Positions 1 through 7,379 are shown, counted from the stretch's first letter. The stretch: DNA of 12,594 nt from an uncultured Bacteroidota bacterium (GCA_946479535.1 CAMLGP010000023.1:1-12594); one strand, 5' to 3'. Notes: generated from the sequence alone by a model not told the origin. A program made the numbers and translations.

Positions 1-976
1 TCCGTTCCATCTGGTAAGTTTTCTCTACTCCTGTTGCCACATCCACACCCGCTACAAAAAAGTTCTGGCCCCTTGGCTTCTGCAGATCAAACCATATCTT
101 CTTACCATCAGCCGAAGGCCATTCATGTCCCGCGATCTCCATATCCATGGTACGCCTGTGCATCAATTTAACAGCATTATTCTTTAGGTTGATGGTCCAT
201 ATCCTGTCAACCTTGTGCCAGGGCCCTTCATGGCAGAACATTAATAAATCAGGATCTGTGGAAGAGAATTGCACATGGTTCAGCCAGGCACTATCGGTAA
301 ATATTTTATTGAGCTTTTTACTTTTTACATCAACTGTAAATAATGTCCTTGGTAATCTGGCATCGTAGATCAAATTGAAATAACTGCTTTTTTCAGGATT
401 TTTCCGGAGTATCTCTTTTTCTTTATCATCAGATCTGGCGCCGGCCAATAAACTGCCATCTGCATTGACGGTGGTAATGCTGGCTTTAAAATCTTCAGGA
501 AAAATATACACCAGCCAGTTCTTTTTAGTGTTTATATCTGCAGCAAATACGCTGTCCTTTATCTGGTAATAGATTATTCCGTTCTTCCTGTCCAGTATTT
601 CTCCATTCATGGGAGATGCCTGGCTGGTCAATTGCTCTGATTTTAATGTAGCCAGGTCAACAATATACACCTGTTTATTCCTTGCAGTGCCACTATAGGT
701 TTCCTGTTTTGTTACACCCGCCAGGTCAATAGGCTGGCTATTATAGAAAACCATTTTATTGCCATAAAACGGATTGTTATGAAAGTAAAAACTGAGATTG
801 CTCCCAGCCAAGCGACTTATTCTAACAATGTGATGATGAGTATCCCTGTCAATCCATTCATCCGGCATTTTTTGACCGCCGGTTTCCAAAACAGGTATTG
901 ATAAACTGGTTTGCGCCCGGGAAGGAATACAACCTATGACCAGCAGGATCAAAAGTAGGAATGCAGTATTTTTCAT
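1..976 (-). CDS. Oligogalacturonide lyase, PL22 family (3' end cut by window edge)
   Basis: This gene probably encodes an exported lyase that splits short oligogalacturonides (pectin fragments) into unsaturated keto-uronic acid products. Only the first 325 codons are present; the C-terminus lies beyond base 1. The visible part has a repeated beta-strand pattern consistent with the family's seven-bladed propeller. It carries recognisable PL22 signatures: the stretch around FCHEGPWHKVDRIW (residues 247-260) and around MEIAGHEW followed by IWFDLQKPRG (279-303). Conserved histidines H234, H249, H254 and H284 are candidates for the catalytic and metal-binding set; the remaining metal ligands known in the family would lie in the missing part. 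The N-terminus is a strong signal: hydrophobic residues 5-15, then either a lipobox VIGC (Cys16) or a type I site SRA|Q (after residue 21). The enterobacterial Ogl is cytoplasmic, so export here suggests a periplasmic or lipid-anchored enzyme. Start chosen at the ATG directly before this signal. Family call is firm; exact substrate is inferred. Confidence 0.85.
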   Translation of the reverse strand, partial: MKNTAFLLLILLVIGCIPSRAQTSLSIPVLETGGQKMPDEWIDRDTHHHIVRISRLAGSNLSFYFHNNPFYGNKMVFYNSQPIDLAGVTKQETYSGTARNKQVYIVDLATLKSEQLTSQASPMNGEILDRKNGIIYYQIKDSVFAADINTKKNWLVYIFPEDFKASITTVNADGSLLAGARSDDKEKEILRKNPEKSSYFNLIYDARLPRTLFTVDVKSKKLNKIFTDSAWLNHVQFSSTDPDLLMFCHEGPWHKVDRIWTINLKNNAVKLMHRRTMDMEIAGHEWPSADGKKIWFDLQKPRGQNFFVAGVDVATGVEKTYQMER

Positions 977-1045
977 ATGCCAAACTTTCGTGTATAAAGT
1001 AAAGATTATATCAGAGTTTGGGTATCCTGTACAGTTATGTAATAA

Positions 1046-1331
1046 TGGTTGGTGAGACACGAACCATGGCAAGGAACCATGGCAGGTAGAGACACCATCA
1101 ATGGTGGGGGAACTATTGCGACGGCCATGCCGTGGTTGGTGAGACAGGAACCACCGCAAGGAACCATGGCAGGGTGAGACACCATCAATGGTGGGGGAAC
1201 TATTGCGACGGCCATGCCGTGGTTGGTGAGACAGGAACCACCGCGACGAACCATGGCGACGGGCGAACGAGACAGGAACTATGGCAATAACCATGGCGAT
1301 GACCAGGCCGTGGTTCGTGTCTCACGAACCA
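1046..1331. repeat. Palindromic tandem-repeat block (87-bp units, bounded by hairpin ends)
   Basis: Two units of exactly 87 bp (1047-1133 and 1134-1220) differ at only five positions by eye. A third unit (1221-1311, 91 bp) matches them for about 38 bp and then diverges. Each unit is made of small dyads: CACCAT-CA-ATGGTG, ACGGC-CAT-GCCGT and several CCATGG. GAGACA boxes recur in one orientation at 1054, 1089, 1141, 1176, 1228 and 1269, and in the inverted orientation (TGTCTC) at 1318. The right end (1312-1330) is a perfect hairpin, GGTTCGTG-TCT-CACGAACC; the left end (1046-1066) is its reverse complement with one mismatch, so the block has terminal inverted repeats that are themselves palindromic. 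No coding capacity is credible. It resembles an interspersed palindromic (REP/MITE-like) element that has amplified internally; that origin is inference. Confidence 0.85.
1312..1330 (-). other. Perfect 8-bp stem-loop just downstream of the GH39-like gene
   Basis: The sequence GGTTCGTG-TCT-CACGAACC forms a perfect 8-bp stem with a 3-nt loop, beginning 13 nt after the stop codon of the GH39-like gene in the direction of transcription. No T-tract follows on the minus strand, so it is not a classical intrinsic terminator. It could protect the mRNA 3' end or reduce read-through into the PL22 gene. It is also the right-hand end of the repeat block, so a location effect of the repeat is an equally good explanation. 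Confidence 0.55.
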
Positions 1332-1343
1332 TTTATTTGAACA

Positions 1344-3020
1344 TTACCAGTCCATTTTCAACAGAGAAACTCCCTGTCTCGGTAACTGGATGGTTACTAT
1401 TGCCTTTCCTTTTGTGACCTTTAATTTGGAAGATTTACCCATGGTTTTCAACTGCCCGGCTTTCTCCAGTGTTGCAATCTGTTCTTTGCTGGGATTTTGA
1501 GGTGACCCCATCCCCTTCCATACCTCGTAGGAATTACTATGCGTATTATCGATCCTGTATTCTGTAAGCGTTACTGATGAGGCAGGCAGACCATTAATCG
1601 TTACCTCTATCGGTTCAGCCGGTGCCTGTTTATCTTCATCATGGTAATTCCAGACCATCACGGCGGCAGTCTTTTTATCTTTTGAAGCAAGCGCGCCAAT
1701 ATCGGTACCCTTGCGCACACTGGAATCCACAAAGGTCTTCAGGTCATACATGCGACTCCCTTCTACCTGCACCCGTTTGCCTTTCATCTTTCCAAACATC
1801 CTGAATACATTCAATACCGGCTTATCAACTCCATTAGTAGCCATATCCCGGAAACCTGCAAACCAGGGCTGGTCCTCAAATTCAAATGACCAGGAAACAG
1901 CGCCTATCAGGTTTACGTTATACTCATCCATTAACAAATATTTTCTTGCAAAGGATGCAGCAGTATAACTGGAGTACATCGTACCATTGCGATAGGCATT
2001 TTCAGGATTGGTTGCCATTCCGCAGGCTGCACAACCTTCCGGATCAGATTCACCTATAACGATTGGAATATTTTTTAATTCGGGAAATTCATTGATGGCC
2101 TGGAAATGACCCCTGATATTACGCATCTGGGTTCCTACATTCATCGTCACATTTCCATTGATCACACGTGGCTGACCTTTTGCATGAAATAAAACAAGGT
2201 CAAGCTTTGTTCCAATTTTTCCGGTAGCGTAGTTAGTATCACTCAGGCAATGTTTAATAAATGCTGTCAGGAAACGCTGGGCTCCACCCGTTGCATCACA
2301 TCCACCGAGCCTGATAGTAGGCAGGGCCTTACGGGCCCCATCCGCAGCATAATCAAAAGTCTTGAAGAACTCCTGCTGGGTGCCTTTCCAGTAGCCAATA
2401 TCCGGTTCATTCCACATTTCCCAATACCAGCTTTCTACTTCCTGTTTGCCATATCGCTCCACACAATGTTTTACCCATTGATAGATCAACTCCCTCCATT
2501 TATTATAATCTTTTGGAGGGTAGGCCCATCCGGTATAAATGGTACCATACGAAGTGCCCGGTTTAAATTTGTGCTGATAAGGTTGTGGATTAGTGGAAAG
2601 CGCTTCAGGCATAAATCCAATCTGGGCCAACGGCTTCATCCCTCTTTTAATATACGTATCAAAAATACTATCAACAATATTCCATGTATAGATGGGATTT
2701 CCCTGTGCATCTTCTCTATAAGCATTGGTGGATCCCCATTTCAATGCAGGCGTTCCATCACCCGTTGTTAAAAGATTATGCGCCCGTACATGAACGGGAA
2801 CAGGGCTTAAAGCAGCAAACTCCGATAGCAGTTTTCTGCCATCCTTCATATAAGTGTAATTGGGTTCATCATAACCCCACCAGGCCCAGATAGGCTTCAT
2901 TTCTCCAGTCTCTTTGGTTAAGTTCACATCAATGGTGGCAGGCTGTGCGAATAGTACTGATACGAAGAGCAAGCCGGACAAAAAGGAAAATAATTTCTTC
3001 CAGTTGTTAAATTGGTACAT
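1344..3020 (-). CDS. Secreted GH39-like (clan A) glycoside hydrolase
   Basis: This is a predicted exported retaining glycoside hydrolase of the (beta/alpha)8 clan A, closest in layout to GH39 (beta-xylosidase/alpha-L-iduronidase relatives). In the 558-residue form the WNEP motif places the likely acid/base at Glu205, and GESD places the likely nucleophile at Glu324. Their spacing of 119 residues is close to that of characterised GH39 enzymes. FHAKG (278-282) lies between them, and a beta-rich C-terminal region follows the barrel. The open frame extends to an ATG at 3110, but the signal peptide (WKKLFSFLSGLLFVSVLFA|Q) begins at the ATG at 3020, so I prefer that start. The longer form would leave 30 extra residues before the signal, although it would give a 12-bp gap to the upstream gene. 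Context (rhamnogalacturonan acetylesterase, GH105, rhamnose catabolism) suggests a pectin side-chain or backbone linkage; the sugar cannot be read from the sequence. Family confidence is moderate to good; substrate is unknown. Confidence 0.8.
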   Translation of the reverse strand: MYQFNNWKKLFSFLSGLLFVSVLFAQPATIDVNLTKETGEMKPIWAWWGYDEPNYTYMKDGRKLLSEFAALSPVPVHVRAHNLLTTGDGTPALKWGSTNAYREDAQGNPIYTWNIVDSIFDTYIKRGMKPLAQIGFMPEALSTNPQPYQHKFKPGTSYGTIYTGWAYPPKDYNKWRELIYQWVKHCVERYGKQEVESWYWEMWNEPDIGYWKGTQQEFFKTFDYAADGARKALPTIRLGGCDATGGAQRFLTAFIKHCLSDTNYATGKIGTKLDLVLFHAKGQPRVINGNVTMNVGTQMRNIRGHFQAINEFPELKNIPIVIGESDPEGCAACGMATNPENAYRNGTMYSSYTAASFARKYLLMDEYNVNLIGAVSWSFEFEDQPWFAGFRDMATNGVDKPVLNVFRMFGKMKGKRVQVEGSRMYDLKTFVDSSVRKGTDIGALASKDKKTAAVMVWNYHDEDKQAPAEPIEVTINGLPASSVTLTEYRIDNTHSNSYEVWKGMGSPQNPSKEQIATLEKAGQLKTMGKSSKLKVTKGKAIVTIQLPRQGVSLLKMDW

Positions 3021-3122
3021 GAAAGGCTTTTTGAATGTAGAATGATCCGTGCCTTTATTTGATGGTATTAAAGCAAAAAACCTGTCCGTAAGATAGCACT
3101 CATTTCTCAATAATCATGGGCA

Positions 3123-4466
3123 TTAATTTCCATCAGGCTTAACAGCTGCTACGAGCGGGCTTGGGGGCCAGTAAAATTTATCCGGAGAAAGAGGATGTGC
3201 AGGATCGTAACCCGGAACATCCTTCCTTATATAATTCGCAAGCGGAAGTTTTTGGCGCCTGATGCTTTGAACAATGCATTTTGCCAACTCCGTGGCACCA
3301 TAAGGGGTAAAATGGGTATTATCTTTCAAAGCTTCCGGCTGATTGGGAAAACTGTTGGCCGGGAAATGCACAAATGCCTTTAGAGATTGTTCCGGACCAA
3401 GGCTTTCATATAATAGCTTACTCATTGCATTCAGATCAATTACAGGCACATTTTGCTCCCTGCCTGTTTGTCGCATAGCCTCTGGATAATCTGATAATGT
3501 ATTAATGATATGGCCGATTGAATCAAAACTCCGGCGATGCATTGAAGTCACCAGTATGGGGTTCACTTTTCTCTTCCTGGCTTCCATTATCCACTCCTTA
3601 AGCGTTTCCTTGTAAGTAGTGAATGGATCAAGGTGACTGCTACCGGCTTTCTGATCATTGTGCGCGAATTCAATAAATAAATAATCACCCGGTTTTACAA
3701 GGCTCCAAATTTTTTCCAGCCTTCTTTCTCCTTTAAATGCACGAAGCGTTTCTCCAGACTCTGCATAATTGGCTACTACCACTTTTGATGGAATCAAAAA
3801 ACGGGGGAATATTTGTCCCCATGCACACCAGGGTTCCCTATCCTGGTCTACCAATGTTGAATTGCCGGCAAGAAATAGGGTAGTTGCTGTATGATTAACG
3901 GTTATCTCCATTGCAGCAAGCTTGGGCAGGGAATCATTGAATTCAAGTGTCAGCAAATTATCCCAATGGAGATAACTAACTTCCCTCGGTTTTAGTCTTA
4001 CTTTACTGATAGGCTGTCCCTCAGCATTTCTGATTATGCTATCCTTTACGTGAATGGTTATTGATTGAATGATAAATTTCCCCTTTTGGGTTCTGACATT
4101 ATCCAGCATCAATCGCCTGCATTCAGTTCTGACGGTGGTTGCAGAAATACCTTTGCTATCTCCTAAAATTAGTTTTACGTCATAGTTTCCATCTGGAAGC
4201 TTCACGGAAAAATAAAAGGGCTTACGGGAAGTTATGAAATCGCCTGTCAATGCATCTCCCCCTCTGTCAATGGATTCTACTACAGAACCCTGGTCAAAGC
4301 CATATCCCGTTTTATAATTAAAGATTGATTGTGGGGTTATCTGAATATACCCCTGAGCTGTCTTTCCAGCGCCAAAATCAAATTTGTAGACCTGTCCAAA
4401 TTGCTCTTTTGCTGTCATCAATAAACAAAGGGTGATGAGACCATAAGTATACGTGGACAGTTTCAT
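3123..4466 (-). CDS. Rhamnogalacturonan acetylesterase-like SGNH hydrolase (CE12 type)
   Basis: This 447-residue exported esterase probably removes acetyl groups from rhamnogalacturonan so that lyases and hydrolases can act. An N-terminal signal (about residues 1-25, hydrophobic YGLITLCLLMTA) is followed by a beta-rich, galactose-binding-like region (about 26-190, starting YKFDFGAG). The SGNH catalytic domain occupies about 195-415. Block I is LFLAGNSTLVDQ with nucleophile Ser203, block II has Gly238 in YAESGETLR, block III is FAHNDQ with Asn270, and block V is DNTHF with Asp382 and His385. The usual GDS is GNS here: Asn202 replaces Asp, a substitution I associate with this group in Bacteroidota. 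The gap to the GH105 gene upstream is only 12 bp, so co-transcription is very likely. Pairing with a GH105 and rhamnose genes supports rhamnogalacturonan I as substrate, but other acetylated glycans cannot be excluded. Confidence 0.85.
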   Translation of the reverse strand: MKLSTYTYGLITLCLLMTAKEQFGQVYKFDFGAGKTAQGYIQITPQSIFNYKTGYGFDQGSVVESIDRGGDALTGDFITSRKPFYFSVKLPDGNYDVKLILGDSKGISATTVRTECRRLMLDNVRTQKGKFIIQSITIHVKDSIIRNAEGQPISKVRLKPREVSYLHWDNLLTLEFNDSLPKLAAMEITVNHTATTLFLAGNSTLVDQDREPWCAWGQIFPRFLIPSKVVVANYAESGETLRAFKGERRLEKIWSLVKPGDYLFIEFAHNDQKAGSSHLDPFTTYKETLKEWIMEARKRKVNPILVTSMHRRSFDSIGHIINTLSDYPEAMRQTGREQNVPVIDLNAMSKLLYESLGPEQSLKAFVHFPANSFPNQPEALKDNTHFTPYGATELAKCIVQSIRRQKLPLANYIRKDVPGYDPAHPLSPDKFYWPPSPLVAAVKPDGN

Positions 4467-4478
4467 TTTTTAGGTCGT

Positions 4479-5816
4479 CTATTTATCAGTCAGCTGAATA
4501 GCGCTGTCATTAAATACAAAAGTGTAATTCCTGATCAGGTTGATTATTTCCGCACCTGCCAGTAGTACGGGTCCATATCCGTGAGCGGCATATACATTTA
4601 CCGGTCTATAATAATAAAAAGCAGGATCGAAGGCCATGCCGGTTCCCACACAGGTACCTTCCACCTGTCCTATATTATTCACCTTGGTGGTAACCGCATT
4701 CCAGGCAAGCAGGCACATTGGGCCATAGGGCATTGGATCAATCCATTTTTTATTAATACCTCTTGCAATGCAATAAGCATAGATGGCAGTTGCTGAAGTT
4801 TCCAGGTATGAATCATTCCTGTCCAGCAACTGATGCCAGAACCCTTTCTCTGATTGGTAGGAAGCCAGACCTTTTACATGATTACGATATTGTTCCAATA
4901 CCGCGCTCCTTCCCGGATAATTCTCAGGCAATACATCCAGCAGTTCAGTCATTGCCAATAGTGCCCAGCCATTAGCCCTGGCCCAATGGAATTCAGGATG
5001 CACTGACATACCTTCCACCCAGCCATGCATATATACATTCAGCTGGCGGTTGAACATTCTGCCTGAAAACTGCAGGATCTGCTTTACCGCATCATCATAA
5101 TACTTTTTATCTCCTGTAAGCTTTCCCATTTGCGCAATGGCAGGAACACCCATATAGAGATCATCCAGCCACAACGTATTTTTTTGGGGCCGGTTACGTG
5201 CAAGAGTGCCGTCTTTTAATCGATACTCCTTTGTGAATACATAATTGATATAATTATCGATTACAGGCTTAAGAGAAGCAGTATTGCCAGTCCTGTACAA
5301 TTTGATCATGGAAGCACACATGGCGCCCGCATCGTCCAATGCATGAGGCGCAAGCATCTGGCGTAATGGATTGGAGTTTTTGGGTGTTTGCTGGTATAAT
5401 GTGCGAAATGGAGGTGCAGCGGTTGCCAGGAACTCCAGGCGTTTCTTTGTATAGTCAGTATATTTTTTATCTCCTGTTGCTGCTCCCACTTCGAGCATTC
5501 CGGAATAAGTAACACCCCATTCATAACTGGTCAAACGGAAATCACCGGGTTTAAAGACAATATTGGTATCCGGTTTAGTGGCATCAGTAATAACCTGGCC
5601 GGTGCTTCTGTCAACAAAAGAGGCAGGTGTAACAGAATCCAGGTAATTATATACCTTATCTAATACAGCTTTTACCTTTTGTACGTCTGGTACCGTATAA
5701 GGAACCGGATAATCCGGCTGCATGGCATGTAATGGCGCTGTAACATCATTAGGTCTTTGGCAATAAGAAGAAGCTGCAAGTAGTATACAATAGAGAGCAG
5801 TGAAATATTTTACCAT
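4479..5816 (-). CDS. GH105 unsaturated rhamnogalacturonyl hydrolase
   Basis: The product is a 445-residue exported (alpha/alpha)6-barrel hydrolase of the GH105/GH88 type. It removes the 4,5-unsaturated uronic acid that pectin lyases leave at the non-reducing end of oligosaccharides, exposing rhamnose. Signatures, numbered from the ATG at 5855 (subtract 13 for my start): LTSYEWGVTYSGM (108-120), the acidic HALDDAGAM (171-179), LWLDDLYMG with Asp231 as the likely general acid/base by analogy to YteR, and FHWARANGW (289-297), a form of the RGNGW loop typical of GH105. The frame is open to an ATG at 5855, but the signal peptide starts at the ATG at 5816 (VKYFTALYCILLAASS), so that start is preferred. 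It is the first gene of the enzyme cluster, with a possible promoter of its own just upstream, and ends 12 bp before the acetylesterase. Family assignment is secure; linkage specificity is not. Confidence 0.9.
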   Translation of the reverse strand: MVKYFTALYCILLAASSYCQRPNDVTAPLHAMQPDYPVPYTVPDVQKVKAVLDKVYNYLDSVTPASFVDRSTGQVITDATKPDTNIVFKPGDFRLTSYEWGVTYSGMLEVGAATGDKKYTDYTKKRLEFLATAAPPFRTLYQQTPKNSNPLRQMLAPHALDDAGAMCASMIKLYRTGNTASLKPVIDNYINYVFTKEYRLKDGTLARNRPQKNTLWLDDLYMGVPAIAQMGKLTGDKKYYDDAVKQILQFSGRMFNRQLNVYMHGWVEGMSVHPEFHWARANGWALLAMTELLDVLPENYPGRSAVLEQYRNHVKGLASYQSEKGFWHQLLDRNDSYLETSATAIYAYCIARGINKKWIDPMPYGPMCLLAWNAVTTKVNNIGQVEGTCVGTGMAFDPAFYYYRPVNVYAAHGYGPVLLAGAEIINLIRNYTFVFNDSAIQLTDK

Positions 5817-5865
5817 TATCTGAGTTTTATGGGAAAGTGGCAAGTTATAAAACATAATGCCTTAA

Positions 5866-6030
5866 TTACCACTTAAAAGGTAAGAAATAATTCCCCGACA
5901 ACAACTTTGCTCTTGCCTGTCCTGCAGCACCTGCAGAAAGGGCTGATTTGATCAGTTTATCATAGATTTTGGCGAGAGATTTACTTAATCGTTCCTGGAA
6001 AAAAAAGGCTAAAATGACAGCGGAAACCAC
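5866..6030 (-). CDS. Doubtful 54-codon frame directly after the rhaB stop
   Basis: Immediately after the TAG stop of rhaB, and in the same frame, a GTG opens 54 codons ending at TAA. The product would begin VVSAVILAFFFQERLSKS and end LLSGNYFLPFKW, with a short hydrophobic start and a basic amphipathic middle. There is no ATG and no visible ribosome binding site. An open stretch of this length is not rare by chance at this base composition. It could be a translationally coupled small protein, a decayed C-terminal extension of the kinase, or nothing. I do not recognise it, and the candidate GH105 promoter overlaps its 3' end, which argues against strong coding constraint. Confidence 0.15.
   Translation of the reverse strand: MVSAVILAFFFQERLSKSLAKIYDKLIKSALSAGAAGQARAKLLSGNYFLPFKW
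5875..5905 (-). promoter_or_regulatory. Candidate Bacteroidota-type promoter for the GH105-CE12-GH39 group
   Basis: Reading the minus strand, GTTG (5905-5902) is followed after exactly 19 bp by TACCTTTT (5882-5875). The Bacteroidota housekeeping consensus is TTTG, 19-21 bp, TAnnTTTG, so each box has one mismatch. It lies in the largest gap of the operon interior and would start transcription about 50 nt before the preferred GH105 start. This would let the enzyme genes be expressed separately from the rhamnose genes. Such short motifs arise by chance, so confidence is low. Confidence 0.35.
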
Positions 6031-7371
6031 CTAAATAACCTTCATATGATCATAGAACTGCAGAGTGATCAGGTTGGATGCTACCGGCTTTTTATTCCAG
6101 GCCTTATGTAATGCCAGGGCCGCACCTAATGCCGTTGACTGGTGAATGGACGCAGCAAAGACTTCGAGTTCGGGAAAACGTGCGGCTAATAAATTCATGA
6201 ACACTTCATTCTTGCTAAACCCTCCATCCACAAATATTCTCTTGACAGGCGTAGTAGCCAATACCAGTTGTGTAGATGCATATTGTTGTGCAACAAGATC
6301 TGTCATGAAGGCATGATAGGCTTCTTCACTGTTTGCGAACGTTGAAAGTTTTTTTGTTGCAAATCCAGTTTCATCAGCAGGAAATTTAGCTGCCAGTTCT
6401 GGATTAAAGGCAATATTCCTGAATTGGGCAGCAGGCGTATTAAAATGATCTGCAATCCTTTTAACCTGTTCATCATGGAAATGACCTGCAAATAAACGGC
6501 TTGCCTTAACGGGATTTCCTTTGTAATCCAGATAACATAAACAATCCTTTTTCAATTCATCAATTGTAAGTGGCTGATGATTGAATGGATTCAGGCTAAT
6601 GCACCAGGTTCCACTGGATATAAGGATAAATGGTTCATGAAAATTCATGAGATATGGGATCAGTGCAGCAGAACTATCATGAAGTCCTATTCCCGTAAGA
6701 ATTTTCTTTCCTGCATATTCTACTGGTGTCACTTCATCATATTTAGCGATGGGTGGCAGTACATCACTAATACCTTCTTTCTTTACCCAGTCATGGTAGT
6801 TTCTTTTTTCAAAATCCCACAAATTGGTATGACTGCCAATACTGGTGATATCGGAATAGGCTTTATGGGTAATCAGAAAACTCAAATATTGTGGTAAATG
6901 AAGTGCGTATTTTATTTTATCAAACAATGCAGGCCGCTCATGCCTGATACGATATACCTGCATTCCGGAATTCAGACTACCCAGCACAGGTGATGCAGTG
7001 CGGGAAGAAAAATGATCCTCTCCTCCATAAGTTTCATAAAATTTCTTCTGGAGTGCTTCCGGATATGCCTTTAGATAATTATAGAGAGGAGTGAGCGCTG
7101 AGCCTGATGAATCCACATATACAAAACTGGCACCGTAAGCAGAAAAGTTCAATGCCTTTACATCAAATTCTTTCTCCTGCGCAACTGATTTTAAAGAATC
7201 AAATACTGACTGTCGCAGACTCTCCAGATTTTCACAGGGATCACCATCTTCATCAATGGTCTCTGTGAACCTGGCAGATTGTTCATGTACAATCGCATAA
7301 TCCTCGTTAAACAGGAATAATTTTTTGTTGGTCTTGCCAACATCGATCACGGCTATGACGGGCTGAGGCAT
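6031..7371 (-). CDS. rhaB: Rhamnulokinase (FGGY carbohydrate kinase)
   Basis: This enzyme phosphorylates L-rhamnulose to L-rhamnulose 1-phosphate with ATP, in the cytoplasm. The 446-residue protein has the two-domain FGGY layout. The N-terminal phosphate-binding loop is IDVGKTNKK (9-17). The likely catalytic base is Asp232 in GIGLHDSSAA, the second phosphate motif is SSGTW (252-256), and the adenosine motif is FVDGGFSKN (380-388), followed by STALGAAL near the end. It is somewhat shorter than the enterobacterial enzyme (489 residues) but no motif is missing. Sequence alone places it in FGGY; the rhamnulose specificity rests on its position 8 bp after rhaI and in line with rhaM, rhaEW and rhaT. 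A fuculokinase- or xylulokinase-like activity is the alternative, judged unlikely here. It is the last cytoplasmic gene of the operon, and a gap of about 0.2 kb follows. Confidence 0.9.
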   Translation of the reverse strand: MPQPVIAVIDVGKTNKKLFLFNEDYAIVHEQSARFTETIDEDGDPCENLESLRQSVFDSLKSVAQEKEFDVKALNFSAYGASFVYVDSSGSALTPLYNYLKAYPEALQKKFYETYGGEDHFSSRTASPVLGSLNSGMQVYRIRHERPALFDKIKYALHLPQYLSFLITHKAYSDITSIGSHTNLWDFEKRNYHDWVKKEGISDVLPPIAKYDEVTPVEYAGKKILTGIGLHDSSAALIPYLMNFHEPFILISSGTWCISLNPFNHQPLTIDELKKDCLCYLDYKGNPVKASRLFAGHFHDEQVKRIADHFNTPAAQFRNIAFNPELAAKFPADETGFATKKLSTFANSEEAYHAFMTDLVAQQYASTQLVLATTPVKRIFVDGGFSKNEVFMNLLAARFPELEVFAASIHQSTALGAALALHKAWNKKPVASNLITLQFYDHMKVI

Positions 7372-7379
7372 TTTTTAGA

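Larger units (their letters stand above)
977..1343. other. Intergenic spacer between GH39-like and PL22 genes
   Basis: This 367-bp spacer holds no convincing gene. Bases 1046-1331 are a palindromic tandem-repeat block, annotated separately. The 69 bp next to the PL22 start are AT-rich and probably hold its promoter: on the minus strand there is TATAAT and shortly after TACTTTAT, a partial match to the Bacteroidota -7 pattern TAnnTTTG, but I see no convincing -33 TTTG. The repeat block looks clearly richer in G+C than either flank. Open frames across it (minus 1254-1006, plus 1214-1417) only read the repeats. Confidence 0.7.

Noticed and set aside
1006..1254. Minus-strand 82-residue frame made of two in-frame 29-residue repeats
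   Set aside because: The unit length of 87 bp is a multiple of three, so any stop-free frame repeats by arithmetic. The product (GGSCLTNHGM-type repeats) looks like translated palindromic DNA, with no start signal or protein-like pattern.
1047..1311. CRISPR array
   Set aside because: Units are directly adjacent with no unique spacers, are 87 bp long, and contain several internal palindromes; no cas gene is nearby.
2250..2771. Plus-strand 173-residue frame
   Set aside because: It lies entirely antisense to the GH39-like gene, whose catalytic motifs and signal peptide are clear; its product shows no domain pattern.
3021..3110. N-terminal 30 residues of the GH39-like frame as coding
   Set aside because: They would precede a typical signal peptide that begins at the ATG at 3020; such an extension would be out of place for an exported protein. 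The 12-bp gap to the upstream gene is the only argument for it.
5306..5524. Minus-strand 72-residue frame inside the GH105 gene
   Set aside because: It overlaps the GH105 reading frame in another phase over conserved residues; a frameshift is not needed because the GH105 frame is intact.
5919..5949. CTGCAG-CAC-CTGCAG dyad as a terminator after rhaB
   Set aside because: The stem is only 6-8 bp and no T-tract follows it on the minus strand; each arm is itself a palindrome, so it may be coincidence.
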